Part shown: piece after piece, positions 15,939 through 24,526 of the stretch
How positions within the stretch are numbered: position 1 is the first letter of the stretch
Layout of the letters: the number at the start of each line of letters is the position of its first letter
Assembly (NCBI RefSeq): GCF_000504245.1
Contig: NZ_KI632509.1
Coordinates: forward strand, 805,723 to 869,722
Reading direction: 5' to 3'
DNA: 64,000 bases
Source of the DNA: Haloechinothrix halophila YIM 93223
GTDB taxonomy: Bacteria; Actinomycetota; Actinomycetes; Mycobacteriales; Pseudonocardiaceae
Program-made: the position numbers and the translations under genes
Notes under the pieces: generated by a model
The model's database searches: none
What the model was told of the DNA's origin: nothing
The model's input: the letters and a program-made list of their open reading frames with translations, nothing else

Positions 15939-16388
15939 TTACTCCCCGTCGAAGCCGCCCCTGCGGTCGCGCTTGATCTTGCCGCGTTGCTTCTTCGCCG
16001 CGAGACGCCGTTCCTTCGCGCGCTTGCTCGGCTTCGTCGGCTTGCGCTTGCGTGGCGGCGGCGCTGCGGCCTCGGCCAGCAGCGTGGCCAGGCGTTCCCT
16101 TGCCGCCTCCCGGTTCGCCAACTGCGCCCGGTGCTCGCTCGCCGCCACGGTGATCACGCCGTCCACCAGGCGGGAGCGCAACCGGTCCAGCATCCGCTGC
16201 CGCAGCGACTCCGGCACGCTGGCGGAACGTGCCACATCGAACGACAGTTCCACCCGCGAGTCCGTGGTGTTCACGCCCTGCCCACCGGGGCCGGACGAGC
16301 GCGAGAACCGCTCCCGCAGCTCAGCAGCGGGAATGGTGATCCGTCCGTTCACGACGACGTCGCCGCGTGCGTCTGTTGACATGGGCAT
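15939..16388 (-). CDS. arfB: alternative ribosome-rescue factor ArfB / peptidyl-tRNA hydrolase
   Basis: About 149 aa. The release-factor GGQ motif lies in RSSGPGGQGVNTTDSRVEL near residue 35; this loop hydrolyses peptidyl-tRNA on ribosomes stalled at the end of truncated mRNA. The C-terminal tail (KRKPTKPSKRAKERRLAAKK) is strongly basic, as in ArfB, where it enters the empty mRNA channel. Codon-recognition domains of true release factors are absent. Possible starts are GTG 16391, ATG 16388 and ATG 16382; none has a clear ribosome-binding site. The 3' end faces the IS-bearing palindrome. Confidence 0.92.
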   Translation of the reverse strand: MPMSTDARGDVVVNGRITIPAAELRERFSRSSGPGGQGVNTTDSRVELSFDVARSASVPESLRQRMLDRLRSRLVDGVITVAASEHRAQLANREAARERLATLLAEAAAPPPRKRKPTKPSKRAKERRLAAKKQRGKIKRDRRGGFDGE

Positions 16389-16435
16389 CACCGTGGCAGG
16401 CAGAGCTCCGAGGCGGGGTACCCCGGACGCAGGGA

Positions 16436-17563
16436 TCAGAAGCGCGGATGGTCGCCGTGCAGCAGCGCGCGGGCGCTTTCGGGGTCGTCGGCGGGCCGGA
16501 TGTCGCCGAGCACCCAGGCTGGCACGTGGCGTGCGGTCAGCACGGCCAGCGCGCGATCGACGTCCTCCGGCGCGATGACGGCCACCATCCCGACGCCCAT
16601 GTTGAACGTCTTCTCCATCTCGGTGCGGGCGACCTTGCCGCGCTGCGCGATCAGCCGGAAGATCGGCTGCGGCGTCCAGCTCGACCGCTCCAGGTTCGCG
16701 ACCAGCCCGCGCGGTATCACCCGCTCTAGGTTCGCCTCAAGCCCGCCGCCGGTGATATGCGCGAACGTCCGCGCGTGCGTCTCGGCTGCCAGCGCGAGGC
16801 AGTCGCGCGCGTAGATACGGCACGGCTCGAGCAGTTCCTCGCCCAGCGTGCGGCCGAACTCCTCGACGTGCCCGTCCAGCGGCATCCGCGCGTCGGACAG
16901 CAGCACCTTCCGCGCCAGCGAGTAGCCGTTGGAGTGCAGCCCGGTCGAGCCCATCGCGATCACGACGTCGCCCGGCCGCACCCGGTCCGGCCCGAGCAGC
17001 TCGGACGCCTCGACGGCGCCGACGCCGGTCGCGGACACGTCGTAGTCGTCGTCGGCCATCAGCCCGCGGTGCTCCGCCGTCTCTCCGCCGAGCAGCGCGC
17101 AACCAGCCTGCACACAGCCTTCCGCGATCCCGGCGACGATGTCGGCGATGCGCTGCGGGTCGACCTTGCCGACCGCGATGTAGTCCTGCAGGAACAGCGG
17201 CTCAGCCCCGGTCACGACCAGGTCGTCGACCACCATCGCCACTAGGTCGATGCCGATGGTGTCGTGGGTGTCCATCGCCTGCGCGACGGCGAGCTTGGTG
17301 CCGACGCCGTCGGTCGACGACGCGAGCACCGGCTCCTTCCAGCGGTCCAGCTTGAGCGAGAACAGCCCGGCGAAGCCACCGACGCCGCCGAGCACCTCCG
17401 GCCTGCTCGCCCGTTTCGCGTGTGGCTTGAGCAGTTCGACGGCCGCATCGCCGGCCTCGATGTCGACGCCCGCATCGGCATAGGTCGCCCCTGCTGGGCG
17501 TTCCGGCTGTGCAGGGGGCTCTGGCTGCGCAGGGGGCGGCACAGAGGGCACAGTGCACTCCAT
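16436..17563 (-). CDS. purM: phosphoribosylformylglycinamidine cyclo-ligase
   Basis: AIR synthetase (375 aa) that closes the imidazole ring of the purine precursor using ATP. Family blocks present are YADAGVDIEAGD (about residue 28), ASSTDGVGTKLAVA near 82, MVVDDLVVTGAEPLFLQDY near 110, GCALLGGETAEH near 150, GSTGLHSNGYSLARK near 200, HITGGGLEANLERVIP near 265 and the late FNMGVGM block. The first ~25 residues are a Pro/Glu extension not needed for the fold. It follows purF by 18 nt on the same strand, forming a purF-purM operon. Confidence 0.97.
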   Translation of the reverse strand: MECTVPSVPPPAQPEPPAQPERPAGATYADAGVDIEAGDAAVELLKPHAKRASRPEVLGGVGGFAGLFSLKLDRWKEPVLASSTDGVGTKLAVAQAMDTHDTIGIDLVAMVVDDLVVTGAEPLFLQDYIAVGKVDPQRIADIVAGIAEGCVQAGCALLGGETAEHRGLMADDDYDVSATGVGAVEASELLGPDRVRPGDVVIAMGSTGLHSNGYSLARKVLLSDARMPLDGHVEEFGRTLGEELLEPCRIYARDCLALAAETHARTFAHITGGGLEANLERVIPRGLVANLERSSWTPQPIFRLIAQRGKVARTEMEKTFNMGVGMVAVIAPEDVDRALAVLTARHVPAWVLGDIRPADDPESARALLHGDHPRF

Positions 17564-17581
17564 CCTGATGTTGTGAAAGTT

Positions 17582-19216
17582 CTACGGACGCTTGACAGCG
17601 TCTTCGGCACCATAGCCTGCTTGCGGTACCGAGAGTGAAGACGTCGCTGACGGTTCGTCAGGTTGCCGCGCCGGTTGCAGACTTTCCAGCACGTGTTTGC
17701 CGATCAGTTCGTCATCAGGCAACGGAATTGGGTACTCACCATCGAAGCATGCCGCGCACAGCCGAGACGCGGGCTGCTCGGATGCCGCGATCAGCCCGTC
17801 GAGCGACACGTAGCCGAGCGAGTCCGAGCCGATCGAGCGGCGGATGCCCTCCATGTCGAGCCCGTTGGCGATCAGCTCGGCACGGGAGGCGAAGTCGATA
17901 CCGTAGAAGCACGGCCAGCGCACCGGCGGCGACGCGATCCTGACGTGCACCTCGAGCGCACCGGCCTCGCGCAGCATCCGTACCAGCGCGCGCTGGGTGT
18001 TGCCGCGCACGATGGAGTCGTCCACGACGACCAGCCGCTTGCCCCTGATCACGTCCCGCAGTGGATTGAGCTTCAGCCGGATGCCGAGCTGCCGGATGGT
18101 CTGCGACGGCTGTATGAACGTCCTGCCGACGTAGGCGTTCTTCACAAGGCCCGAGCCGTACGGGATGCCGGACGACTGTGCGAAGCCGATCGCGGCGGGG
18201 GTGCCGGACTCCGGCACCGGGATAACCAGGTCGCCCTCGGCCGGATGCTCCTGTGCCAGCCTGCGGCCGATCTCGACGCGCGTGGCGTGCACGCTGCGGC
18301 CGGCGATGGTGGTGTCCGGCCGCGCGAGGTAGACGTACTCGAACACGCACCCCTTCGGTTCTGGCGCGGCGAAGCGGGACGACCGCAGCCCGTCGGCGTC
18401 GATGGCGAGCAGTTCGCCCGGCTCGACCTCGCGCACGAACGACGCGCCCACGATGTCCAGCGCGGCGGTCTCACTCGCGACGACCCAGCCGCGCTCCAGC
18501 CTGCCGAGCACGAGCGGGCGAACGCCCTGTGGGTCGCGGGCGGCATAGAGCGTGTTCTCGTCGGCGAAGACGAGGCAGAACGCGCCCTTGAAGGTGGGCA
18601 GCAGTTCCATCGCGGCTGCCTCGACGCCCTTATCCGCGGCTGTGCCCGCGAGCAGCGCCGTCATCACGTCGGAATCGGTTGTCGCGCGCTTGGCGCGGGA
18701 GGGAGGCTCGTCGCCGGCCGCGACGGTTCCGGTCTCAGCCGCCCTCTCGGCGAGCTCGGCGGTGTTGACCAGGTTGCCGTTGTGACCGAGCGCGATACCG
18801 CTGCCGGTCACGGTGTTGCGAAACGTGGGCTGGGCGTTCTCCCAGGTGCCGCCGCCCGTGGTGGAGTAGCGGCAGTGGCCGACGGCGATGTGGCCTTCGA
18901 GTGCGGAGAGGATTTGCTCGTCGAAGACCTGGCTGACCAGCCCGAGGTCCTTGAAGACGACGATCTGCGAGCCGTCGGAGACCGAGATGCCCGCTGCCTC
19001 CTGGCCACGGTGCTGCAGCGCGTAGAGCCCGTAGTAGGCGAGCTTGGCGACTTCTTCACCAGGCGCCCAAGCCCCGAAAACCCCGCACTCTTCGCGTGGC
19101 TCGGGGTCCGTGCTGTGATCGAGGGCTAGGTCGCCGGTGTTGTCGTTGGCGCCGTGCGATGCCACCAATAGCTCCTGCGAGGACGGGGGACGGCCATTCC
19201 CAGTGTAGCCGCTCAA
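17582..19216 (-). CDS. purF: amidophosphoribosyltransferase
   Basis: First committed enzyme of purine synthesis (544 aa), transferring glutamine-derived ammonia to PRPP. The N-terminal nucleophile is Cys44 in EECGVFGAW; about 43 preceding residues would be a propeptide (the exact start is uncertain, with a GTG at about codon 18 also possible). The glutaminase domain has GHCRYSTTGG. The PRPP loop is VVVDDSIVRGNT near residue 390. Cys residues in PKGCVFEY, WPCFYGID and LCAACFDGEYP match the four ligands of the Bacillus-type [4Fe-4S] cluster. It heads the purF-purM operon. Confidence 0.97.
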   Translation of the reverse strand: MSGYTGNGRPPSSQELLVASHGANDNTGDLALDHSTDPEPREECGVFGAWAPGEEVAKLAYYGLYALQHRGQEAAGISVSDGSQIVVFKDLGLVSQVFDEQILSALEGHIAVGHCRYSTTGGGTWENAQPTFRNTVTGSGIALGHNGNLVNTAELAERAAETGTVAAGDEPPSRAKRATTDSDVMTALLAGTAADKGVEAAAMELLPTFKGAFCLVFADENTLYAARDPQGVRPLVLGRLERGWVVASETAALDIVGASFVREVEPGELLAIDADGLRSSRFAAPEPKGCVFEYVYLARPDTTIAGRSVHATRVEIGRRLAQEHPAEGDLVIPVPESGTPAAIGFAQSSGIPYGSGLVKNAYVGRTFIQPSQTIRQLGIRLKLNPLRDVIRGKRLVVVDDSIVRGNTQRALVRMLREAGALEVHVRIASPPVRWPCFYGIDFASRAELIANGLDMEGIRRSIGSDSLGYVSLDGLIAASEQPASRLCAACFDGEYPIPLPDDELIGKHVLESLQPARQPDEPSATSSLSVPQAGYGAEDAVKRP

Positions 19217-19287
19217 CCTGCCCTAAACGGGCGACCCGGAGTGGCAATGACCACTGTGACTCGCCTCGCCCGGCGGCCAGGGTTTGG

Positions 19288-19650
19288 TCAGCCGACCGGG
19301 GCGAGCCACTTGGCCGCGCCAGGGCGCACCGGCACCCAGCAGCCGCTGTTCTCACCCTTGCGTGACGGCACGGCGTAGTCGTCCGGCAGTGCGAGCATCG
19401 CGCCGAGCACGGTGCTCACGTATCCGCTCGTCTGCCACAGCACCGTGCGGGGGGCGAGGACATCGGTCTCCTCGCCCGGCATTCGCATCGCGTGGACATC
19501 GTCCTCGTCATGCAGCGTGACGACGTCGATGACGCCGCTGTGCACCCGGACACCGACGACGGCGGCGATCTCACCGTCGTCGTCGGTGGGGTGCACGAAC
19601 CGGAAGCCGCGCGTGACGAGCTGACGCAGCTGATCCTCAGTGCTGATCAC
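19288..19650 (-). CDS. hypothetical protein downstream of DUF397, about 120 aa
   Basis: The start is placed at GTG 19650 (VISTEDQLRQLVTRGF...), preceded by a G-rich stretch. The frame upstream of this is a shadow of the DUF397 gene. The protein is soluble and acidic with a VVGVRVHSGVIDVVTLHDEDDVHAMR centre and a C-terminus ending CWVPVRPGAAKWLAP. I do not recognise the family. It lies 14 nt after DUF397 on the same strand, so it is probably part of that transcript. Between it and purF there are 71 nt. Confidence 0.62.
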   Translation of the reverse strand: MISTEDQLRQLVTRGFRFVHPTDDDGEIAAVVGVRVHSGVIDVVTLHDEDDVHAMRMPGEETDVLAPRTVLWQTSGYVSTVLGAMLALPDDYAVPSRKGENSGCWVPVRPGAAKWLAPVG

Positions 19651-19664
19651 GGTGACCCCCCGCG

Positions 19665-19904
19665 TCAGCTCGCGATGTCGTCGAACTCGCCGTCTTTGGC
19701 GCCGGCGACGAACGCTGCGATCTCGGCCTTGGTGTAGACCAGCGCGGGACCATCCGGGAAGCGGGAGTTGCGCATCGCGATCTCGCCGTTGGTCAGTCGC
19801 GCCACCTCGACGCAGTTGCCGACAGCACCACTGCGGGAACTCTTGCGCCACGTGACGTCCGTCAAGTCCGTTGCGGGCATACCGTTGGCGATGGTGTTCA
19901 CCAT
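19665..19904 (-). CDS. DUF397 protein (Scr1-Scr2-type partner)
   Basis: 79-aa DUF397 protein with the family core VTWRKSSRSGAVGNCVEVA followed by a GEIAMRNSRFPDGPALVY-type strand and a final AEIAAFVAGAKDGEFDD helix. Start ATG 19904 is supported by GGAGGTGAGG about 7 nt upstream. Actinobacterial DUF397 proteins sit next to Scr1-family HTH regulators and have been proposed to form toxin-antitoxin-like or developmental pairs; mechanism is not established. The HTH gene lies upstream on the same strand, separated by 288 nt containing short palindromes. Confidence 0.9.
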   Translation of the reverse strand: MVNTIANGMPATDLTDVTWRKSSRSGAVGNCVEVARLTNGEIAMRNSRFPDGPALVYTKAEIAAFVAGAKDGEFDDIAS

Positions 19905-19929
19905 CTTGTCCCTCACCTCCCGACTATAA

Positions 19930-19951
19930 GGATGCATCTGCACGTGCATCC
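19930..19951. promoter_or_regulatory. inverted repeat in the DUF397 upstream region (candidate operator)
   Basis: GGATGCA (19930-19936) and TGCATCC (19945-19951) are perfect inverted arms 8 nt apart, immediately upstream of the DUF397 ribosome-binding site. Further TGCAYGTGCA-like sequence continues to about 20000. A good candidate binding site for the neighbouring HTH protein; inference only. The rest of the 19905-20192 gap shows no gene. Confidence 0.45.
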
Positions 19952-20192
19952 GATTGTGCGGGCGAATCTAGCACGTGTACCGGCAAACGCAAATGCATGT
20001 GCATGAAATTTGTTCACGAAAGCTGCACAGCGTGTGCAATCGTGTGCCACAGCCACGTTTGGGTGACAAGGACTGGTGCGTCAGGGGAACCAGGGGTGTA
20101 CGACGATCAGTGCAACGTGTTGCTGACCTGGGCCCATCTGGATCTGATCATCCAAACGGGCGGCAATAGTGACGAGCCGGTGAACTTTGGCT

Positions 20193-21077
20193 TTAAATCT
20201 CGTTGCGGCGCTTCTCGAGCAACGCACGGGACTGGTCCGGCGTCTCCGCGTCGACCGCGAGTTGGTCGATGGCACGGGCGTACGGCTCGAGGTCGTCCTG
20301 CTTGTCGAGATACACCGCACCGGTGAGGTACTCGACGTAGACGATGTCCGGCAGTTCGGGCTCGGCGAAGCGGAGCACGCTGAACGCGCCTTCCGCTCCG
20401 TGGTTACTGCGGCTGTACGGCAGCACCTGCACCGCGATGTGGGGCATCTTCGTCCACTCGATCAGGGCGTCGAGCTGATCCTTGAGTACGGCGGGCCCGC
20501 CGACGGGGCGGTGCAGCACGGCCTCGTCGATGAAGGCCCACAGCCGGGGCGCGTTGGGCTTGCTGAGGATCTTCTGCCTGCGCATGCGCAGCGCGATACG
20601 GCGCTCGGTCGCGTCGGCGTGGTACTCGGGCCTGCCCTTGGTCGCGACCGCCCGCGCGTAGTCCTCCGTCTGCAGCAGCCCTGGCACGAACTGCAGCTCG
20701 AACGTCTGAATACGCGAGGCCGACTCTTCGAGCCCCACGTAGTTGGTGAACCACGCTGGCAACAGGTCGTGGTAGCGGTACCACCAGCCAGGCGTGTTGG
20801 AGTCCCGCACCATCTGCAGGTACTCCTCGCGCTCCTCCGGGTCGGAACGGCCGTAGAGCGTCATCAGGTCGGCGACGTCGCGGTCCTTGAATCCGACCCG
20901 GCCCAGCTCCATCCGGCTGATCTTGGACTCGGAGCCGCGGATGTGGAACCCCGCGTCGGCACGCGAGATGCCCGCTTCCTCCCGCATCCGCCGCAACTGC
21001 GCCCCGAGCACCATGCGACGTGCGGTCGGCGTGCCACCGCTCTGATCCGCGCCACCCCTACCGGACTGGAGTGTCAT
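20193..21077 (-). CDS. Scr1-family HTH (XRE) regulator with DUF5753 domain
   Basis: 294-aa regulator. The N-terminal Cro/C1-type helix-turn-helix covers about residues 20-75 (LRRMREEAGISRADAGFHIRGSE then KISRMELGR). The larger C-terminal DUF5753 region includes FELQFVPGLLQTEDYARAV, the usual block of this actinobacterial family, and a late TVLRFAEPELPDIVYVEYL-like segment. Start ATG 21077 follows AGAGG; an upstream ATG at 21107 lacks a site. It probably binds its own promoter and that of DUF397. It is divergent from a DUF574 methyltransferase, a recurrent arrangement in this group. Confidence 0.9.
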   Translation of the reverse strand: MTLQSGRGGADQSGGTPTARRMVLGAQLRRMREEAGISRADAGFHIRGSESKISRMELGRVGFKDRDVADLMTLYGRSDPEEREEYLQMVRDSNTPGWWYRYHDLLPAWFTNYVGLEESASRIQTFELQFVPGLLQTEDYARAVATKGRPEYHADATERRIALRMRRQKILSKPNAPRLWAFIDEAVLHRPVGGPAVLKDQLDALIEWTKMPHIAVQVLPYSRSNHGAEGAFSVLRFAEPELPDIVYVEYLTGAVYLDKQDDLEPYARAIDQLAVDAETPDQSRALLEKRRNEI

Positions 21078-21242
21078 GTCTGCCTCTCGCTGCTCCTGGC
21101 ATCTCAAGCCGTCCCCGACCGATCACTCAGCGTACAATGCCCATCGCCCGCGTCAAGCGCGACTCCCGCGTTTACGTGGTGATCGTCGGACGTCTAGGCT
21201 ACGTGTGATCCGCGTTACTTGAATACGTCTACGAGGTTGTCG

Positions 21243-22073
21243 ATGACAAACGCCGCCCCGGATTATCCCGTACCCGCCGGAGTCGACCCGACGAAAGTGA
21301 GCATCGCCCGGGTCTACGACGCCTTCCTCAACGGCAAGGACAATTTCGAGGTCGACCGTCAGGTACTCAAGATGGTTCGGGGCAAAGTGCCCGAGGCACA
21401 GGACATGGCAACCGAGAACCGCACGTTCCTGATCAGGGCCGTGCGGTTCCTCGCGAGCCAGACCGGAATCAGCCAGTTTCTCGACTGTGGTTCCGGGTTG
21501 CCCACATCGGAAAACGTGCATCAGGTAGCGCAGCGGATCAATCCGGAAGCACGGGTCGTCTACATCGACAACGATCCGGTCGTGCTCGCGCACGGGCGCG
21601 CGTTGCTTGAGGAGAACGACCGGACGCACTTCGCGGCGGCCGACATCTTCAAGCCGCAGGAGATCCTGGAGAACGACGTTGTCAACAAGCACATCGACCT
21701 CTCGGAACCGCTGATTTTCCTGCAGGTCGGCACGTTCCAGCTTTACGACGGCCCGCGCGACGAGCCTGCCAAGATCATGCAGGAGTACATCAAGGCACTG
21801 CCTTCCGGTTCGTACGTGGCCTTCAGCCATTTCTTCGATCCAGAGAACGAACACACCGAGACCGCGCGCAAGATGGAGGAGCAATTCCTCGCCAGTCCGA
21901 TGGGGCGCGGTACGTTCCGGACGCGCGCCGAGTGCGAGGAGTTCCTCGAGGGCCTCGACCTGATCGAGCCCGGCCTCGTGTTGTGCGCCGACTGGTGGCC
22001 TGATGGGCCACAGCTCAAGCCGCTCAACTCGGTACAGAACTGTTTCATCTGCGCCGTCGGCAGAAAACCGTAG
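21243..22073 (+). CDS. SAM-dependent methyltransferase, DUF574 (PF04672) family
   Basis: 276-aa actinobacterial methyltransferase family protein. The N-terminal IARVYDAFLNGKDNFEVDRQ block and FLDCGSGLPTSENVHQVAQ (motif I, about residues 80-100), then VVYIDNDPVVLAHGRALL and a late PLNSVQNCFICAVGRK end are typical. The substrate is unknown. The start ATG 21243 is preceded by GAGG at 21232-21235; a TTG 24 nt upstream is an alternative. TAGGCT at 21195-21200 may be its -10. It shares the 165-nt divergent region with the Scr1-type regulator, which may control it. Confidence 0.9.
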   Translation: MTNAAPDYPVPAGVDPTKVSIARVYDAFLNGKDNFEVDRQVLKMVRGKVPEAQDMATENRTFLIRAVRFLASQTGISQFLDCGSGLPTSENVHQVAQRINPEARVVYIDNDPVVLAHGRALLEENDRTHFAAADIFKPQEILENDVVNKHIDLSEPLIFLQVGTFQLYDGPRDEPAKIMQEYIKALPSGSYVAFSHFFDPENEHTETARKMEEQFLASPMGRGTFRTRAECEEFLEGLDLIEPGLVLCADWWPDGPQLKPLNSVQNCFICAVGRKP

Positions 22074-22093
22074 TCACCGGCGCCTGATGGCGT

Positions 22094-22480
22094 TTACCGC
22101 AGACGCAGCTGAGGCAGCAGATGTGAGAGGTCGGATCGCGTGCCGGAAGCCGAAACGCTCCCGTCGGCGATCGCTGTCTGCCAGTCGGTCAACCCGGCGG
22201 CGAGCCGCAGCCATGTCCTCGGATCGGTCTCGACCACATTGGACGGTGTGCCTCTGCTGTGCCTCGGCCCACCGACGCACTGGACGGCAGCGAACGGAGG
22301 CACCCTGACCTCGACGCTGTTTCCCGGTGCGTCCGTGGCGAGGGTGTGCAGGCTCAGCCGGACGGCGGTGGCGAGTTCTCGCCGTTCCGGCTTGTCGCCC
22401 TCGCCGGACAGCCAGCCCGACATCGACTCGACGACGCGCCGCAACTCGGCGGGGTTCGGTGCGCGCCGGGAACCAGACAT
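22094..22480 (-). CDS. sterol carrier family protein (SCP2-like)
   Basis: 128-aa protein of the actinobacterial sterol-carrier-like family found beside purF (M. tuberculosis Rv0807 is the likely counterpart). It has a SVEVRVPPFAAVQCVGGPRH strand pair, a GTPSNVVETDPRTWLRLAAG block and the tail VSASGTRSDLSHLLP, as in its relatives. Start ATG 22480 begins MSGSRRAPNPAEL. No signal peptide. It may bind a hydrophobic ligand or share the MDMPI C-terminal fold; no reaction can be claimed. It is divergent from the T7SS-associated gene with 53 nt between starts. Confidence 0.88.
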   Translation of the reverse strand: MSGSRRAPNPAELRRVVESMSGWLSGEGDKPERRELATAVRLSLHTLATDAPGNSVEVRVPPFAAVQCVGGPRHSRGTPSNVVETDPRTWLRLAAGLTDWQTAIADGSVSASGTRSDLSHLLPQLRLR

Positions 22481-22533
22481 GGGAAATAGGATGAGCGACG
22501 CGCGAAACACGCCAGCAATTGGGGGCGATCACG

Positions 22534-23142
22534 ATGGCAGCTGACGACGCAGGAAGGCTCGTGCCTGGGAAGCCGCGACGCCAGCCCCCGATCACCGATT
22601 CGATGCGCGCCCGCGCGCAACGCAACCCGAACTCGTGGCTCTACGTCATCGACGAGGCCTTCGACCCGTCTGGTTCAGTGCCGGACTGGGCCGTTGTGGG
22701 GGCGTATCCGGTCAACGCGGACGGCGAGATCGTCGCCGACTTCCATCCGAACGAGGACTACCGGCCGTCACCGCGGGCGCTCGGTTTCCCCGAACCGGAT
22801 GGCGAGCTCGAGGACCTGCTGCAGCTGGTGCGGACGGGTCACCGGCCGGTCTCCGACCTGCCGCCGGTGGTGTTGCGATCGACGTTGTACGTCTACGCCG
22901 TCTCGCGGGAGCAGGACAACCTCACCGGGTTCTACGACAAGCGCGGCCGCATCGTGGTGCCCGCCTACACCCGTCAGTCCATGATCCCGCAGGAGTGGCC
23001 CAGTTCCCGCACGTTGACCGGGCGGGATATCCTGCCGCAACTCTCGGGGCATCCGCTTGCGATCAATCCGGAGGGGTTGGTCACCGCGGTGGTCCCTGAG
23101 GAGCATCTGGAAGCGGCGGCGCGGCGTCGCTGGCGCAGGTGA
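22534..23142 (+). CDS. type VII secretion system-associated (SseB-like) protein
   Basis: 202-aa soluble protein resembling actinobacterial proteins named type VII secretion system-associated, with the N-terminal block PITDSMRARAQRNPNSWLYV and DPSGSVPDWAVVGAYPVNADG, then YRPSPRALGFPEPDGELE. The start is ATG 22534, after a weak G-rich site. Its exact role in secretion is not known. It is away from the EspG/PPE-like operon at 45.8-49.2 kb, so the link to secretion rests on family naming alone. Confidence 0.65.
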   Translation: MAADDAGRLVPGKPRRQPPITDSMRARAQRNPNSWLYVIDEAFDPSGSVPDWAVVGAYPVNADGEIVADFHPNEDYRPSPRALGFPEPDGELEDLLQLVRTGHRPVSDLPPVVLRSTLYVYAVSREQDNLTGFYDKRGRIVVPAYTRQSMIPQEWPSSRTLTGRDILPQLSGHPLAINPEGLVTAVVPEEHLEAAARRRWRR

Positions 23143-23401
23143 CGCCGTCCTGACGTGACTCGGCGGCGCTCGCTGACCCGCGTTGACCGCCTGATCCAGC
23201 GAGAACCCGCCACGCCGGTGCGAGTGGGGGTGAACAGCCGGTTGCGCTCGGGGTTCGTGTGACTGGACAGCAGGCATGAGTTGTCCACGATCGGGCGATT
23301 GGTCACGCGGGAAGGTGACAGCGACTGCGTTCTCCGTTCACAATCGACGGTCGGATGGCTGTGGGGGTGCCGTTCGATCGATCGGTTGGAAGGGTGATCG
23401 C

Positions 23402-24307
23402 ATGACGGCCACGCGAGGGCGGCCGGTGCGCCGGGTGTTACTCGGGGCGCTCGCCGTCGTCGGCGTGGTCAGCGTGACCGCGGCGTCGTTGTTCGTCGCG
23501 CCGAGCGTGAGCGCGGCACCGCAGGGCGCGGTCGACACCTACGTGCAGCGGCACAGTCACCCGATGGGCTCGCAGATCGCCGTGTATGAGCGCGGCGCGC
23601 AGGCGCGGCAGGACGGCTCCGGCGGGTCGGACGAGGAGCAGGAGGAGCCGGACGAGGAGCAAGACGGGCCGGACTCCGAAGATCGCGACGGCATCGAGGG
23701 TATCGACGTCAGCGGCTGGCAGCGTGAGGTCGACTGGCAGCACTGGTGGGACAAGGGCAAGCGGTTCGCCTACGTGAAGGCCACCGAGGGCACCGGGTAC
23801 AGGAACCCGTACTTCACGCAGCAGTACAACGGGTCTTACGACGTCGGCATGATCCGGGGCGCGTACCACTTCGCGCTGCCCGATCGATCGTCCGGTGCGG
23901 TGCAGGCGACGTACTTCGCCGAGCGGGGCGGCGCGTGGTCGGCGGACGGCCAGACGTTGCCCGGCGTCATCGATCTGGAGTACAACCCGTACGGCGACAC
24001 CTGCTACGGCAAGACGCAGCAGGCGATGCGGGCGTGGATCAGCGACTTCCACGACACCTACCGCGAACACACTGGCCGCGCGCCAGTGATCTACACGTCG
24101 ACGAACTGGTGGAACAAGTGCGTCGGCGATGGTCACGGCTTCGAGGAGACCGTGCCGCTGTGGGTGGCGCGCTATGCGGACAAGATCGGGGACCTGCCAG
24201 CGGGCTGGCACGTCCACACGTTCTGGCAGTACTCGAACGATCCGATCGATCAGAACACTTTCAACGGCGGCAGGAAGCAGCTCGAAGCCATCGCCACCGG
24301 CGAGTAG
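23402..24307 (+). CDS. secreted GH25 lysozyme
   Basis: 301-aa muramidase predicted to cleave the MurNAc-GlcNAc bond of peptidoglycan. A signal peptide spans about residues 1-40 (Arg-rich start, hydrophobic core, ending SVSAAP). A Glu/Asp/Gly-rich linker (about 70-100) follows. The GH25 domain (about 100-300) starts with the strand GIEGIDVSGWQ containing a catalytic Asp; AYVKATEGTGY, MIRGAYHFALP and GVIDLEYNPYG (second acidic residues) follow, and the end has FWQYSNDPID. Start ATG 23402 is preceded by GGAAGGGTGATC. Two Cys in the domain could form a disulfide outside the cell. Confidence 0.93.
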   Translation: MTATRGRPVRRVLLGALAVVGVVSVTAASLFVAPSVSAAPQGAVDTYVQRHSHPMGSQIAVYERGAQARQDGSGGSDEEQEEPDEEQDGPDSEDRDGIEGIDVSGWQREVDWQHWWDKGKRFAYVKATEGTGYRNPYFTQQYNGSYDVGMIRGAYHFALPDRSSGAVQATYFAERGGAWSADGQTLPGVIDLEYNPYGDTCYGKTQQAMRAWISDFHDTYREHTGRAPVIYTSTNWWNKCVGDGHGFEETVPLWVARYADKIGDLPAGWHVHTFWQYSNDPIDQNTFNGGRKQLEAIATGE

Positions 24308-24313
24308 CCGTCG

Positions 24314-24388
24314 CGAGTCGCACCGTATTCGCTACGAGATGCACCTTGTTCGCCACGAGTTGTACCTTGCTGGCTCCGAGTTGACGCC
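24314..24388 (+). repeat. 21-nt tandem repeat array B1
   Basis: Three full 21-nt units (24314-24334, 24335-24355, 24356-24376) and a partial fourth, each starting CGAGWYG and containing ACCKTRTT-like sequence (best form CGAGATGCACCTTGTT). It begins 6 nt after the lysozyme stop. Related units form arrays B2 and B3 at 40.7-41.0 kb. No open frame or conserved peptide explains it. Confidence 0.85.
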
Positions 24389-24449
24389 GATGCCTCGGCT
24401 CCCGTGTGCCCCGGTCGAGGCACCACCGTGCGGCAGATGCGTGACCCCG

Positions 24450-24455
24450 TAGAGT
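24450..24455 (+). promoter_or_regulatory. candidate -10 element for mgtE
   Basis: TAGAGT about 71 nt upstream of the mgtE start, in the 24308-24526 gap that otherwise holds repeat array B1. The implied leader is short and no M-box-like riboswitch structure is evident. Confidence 0.4.
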
Positions 24456-24526
24456 CTGGTGGGGAGATCTGCTAGCGCGCCGCGAGCCGCCGACTCCGTC
24501 ACCCGAGCTTGGACACCGGAGGAGCG

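Noticed and set aside
24308-24526. Magnesium riboswitch (M-box) upstream of mgtE
   Set aside because: No recognisable multi-stem conserved core; the region is occupied by the 21-nt array and a short leader.
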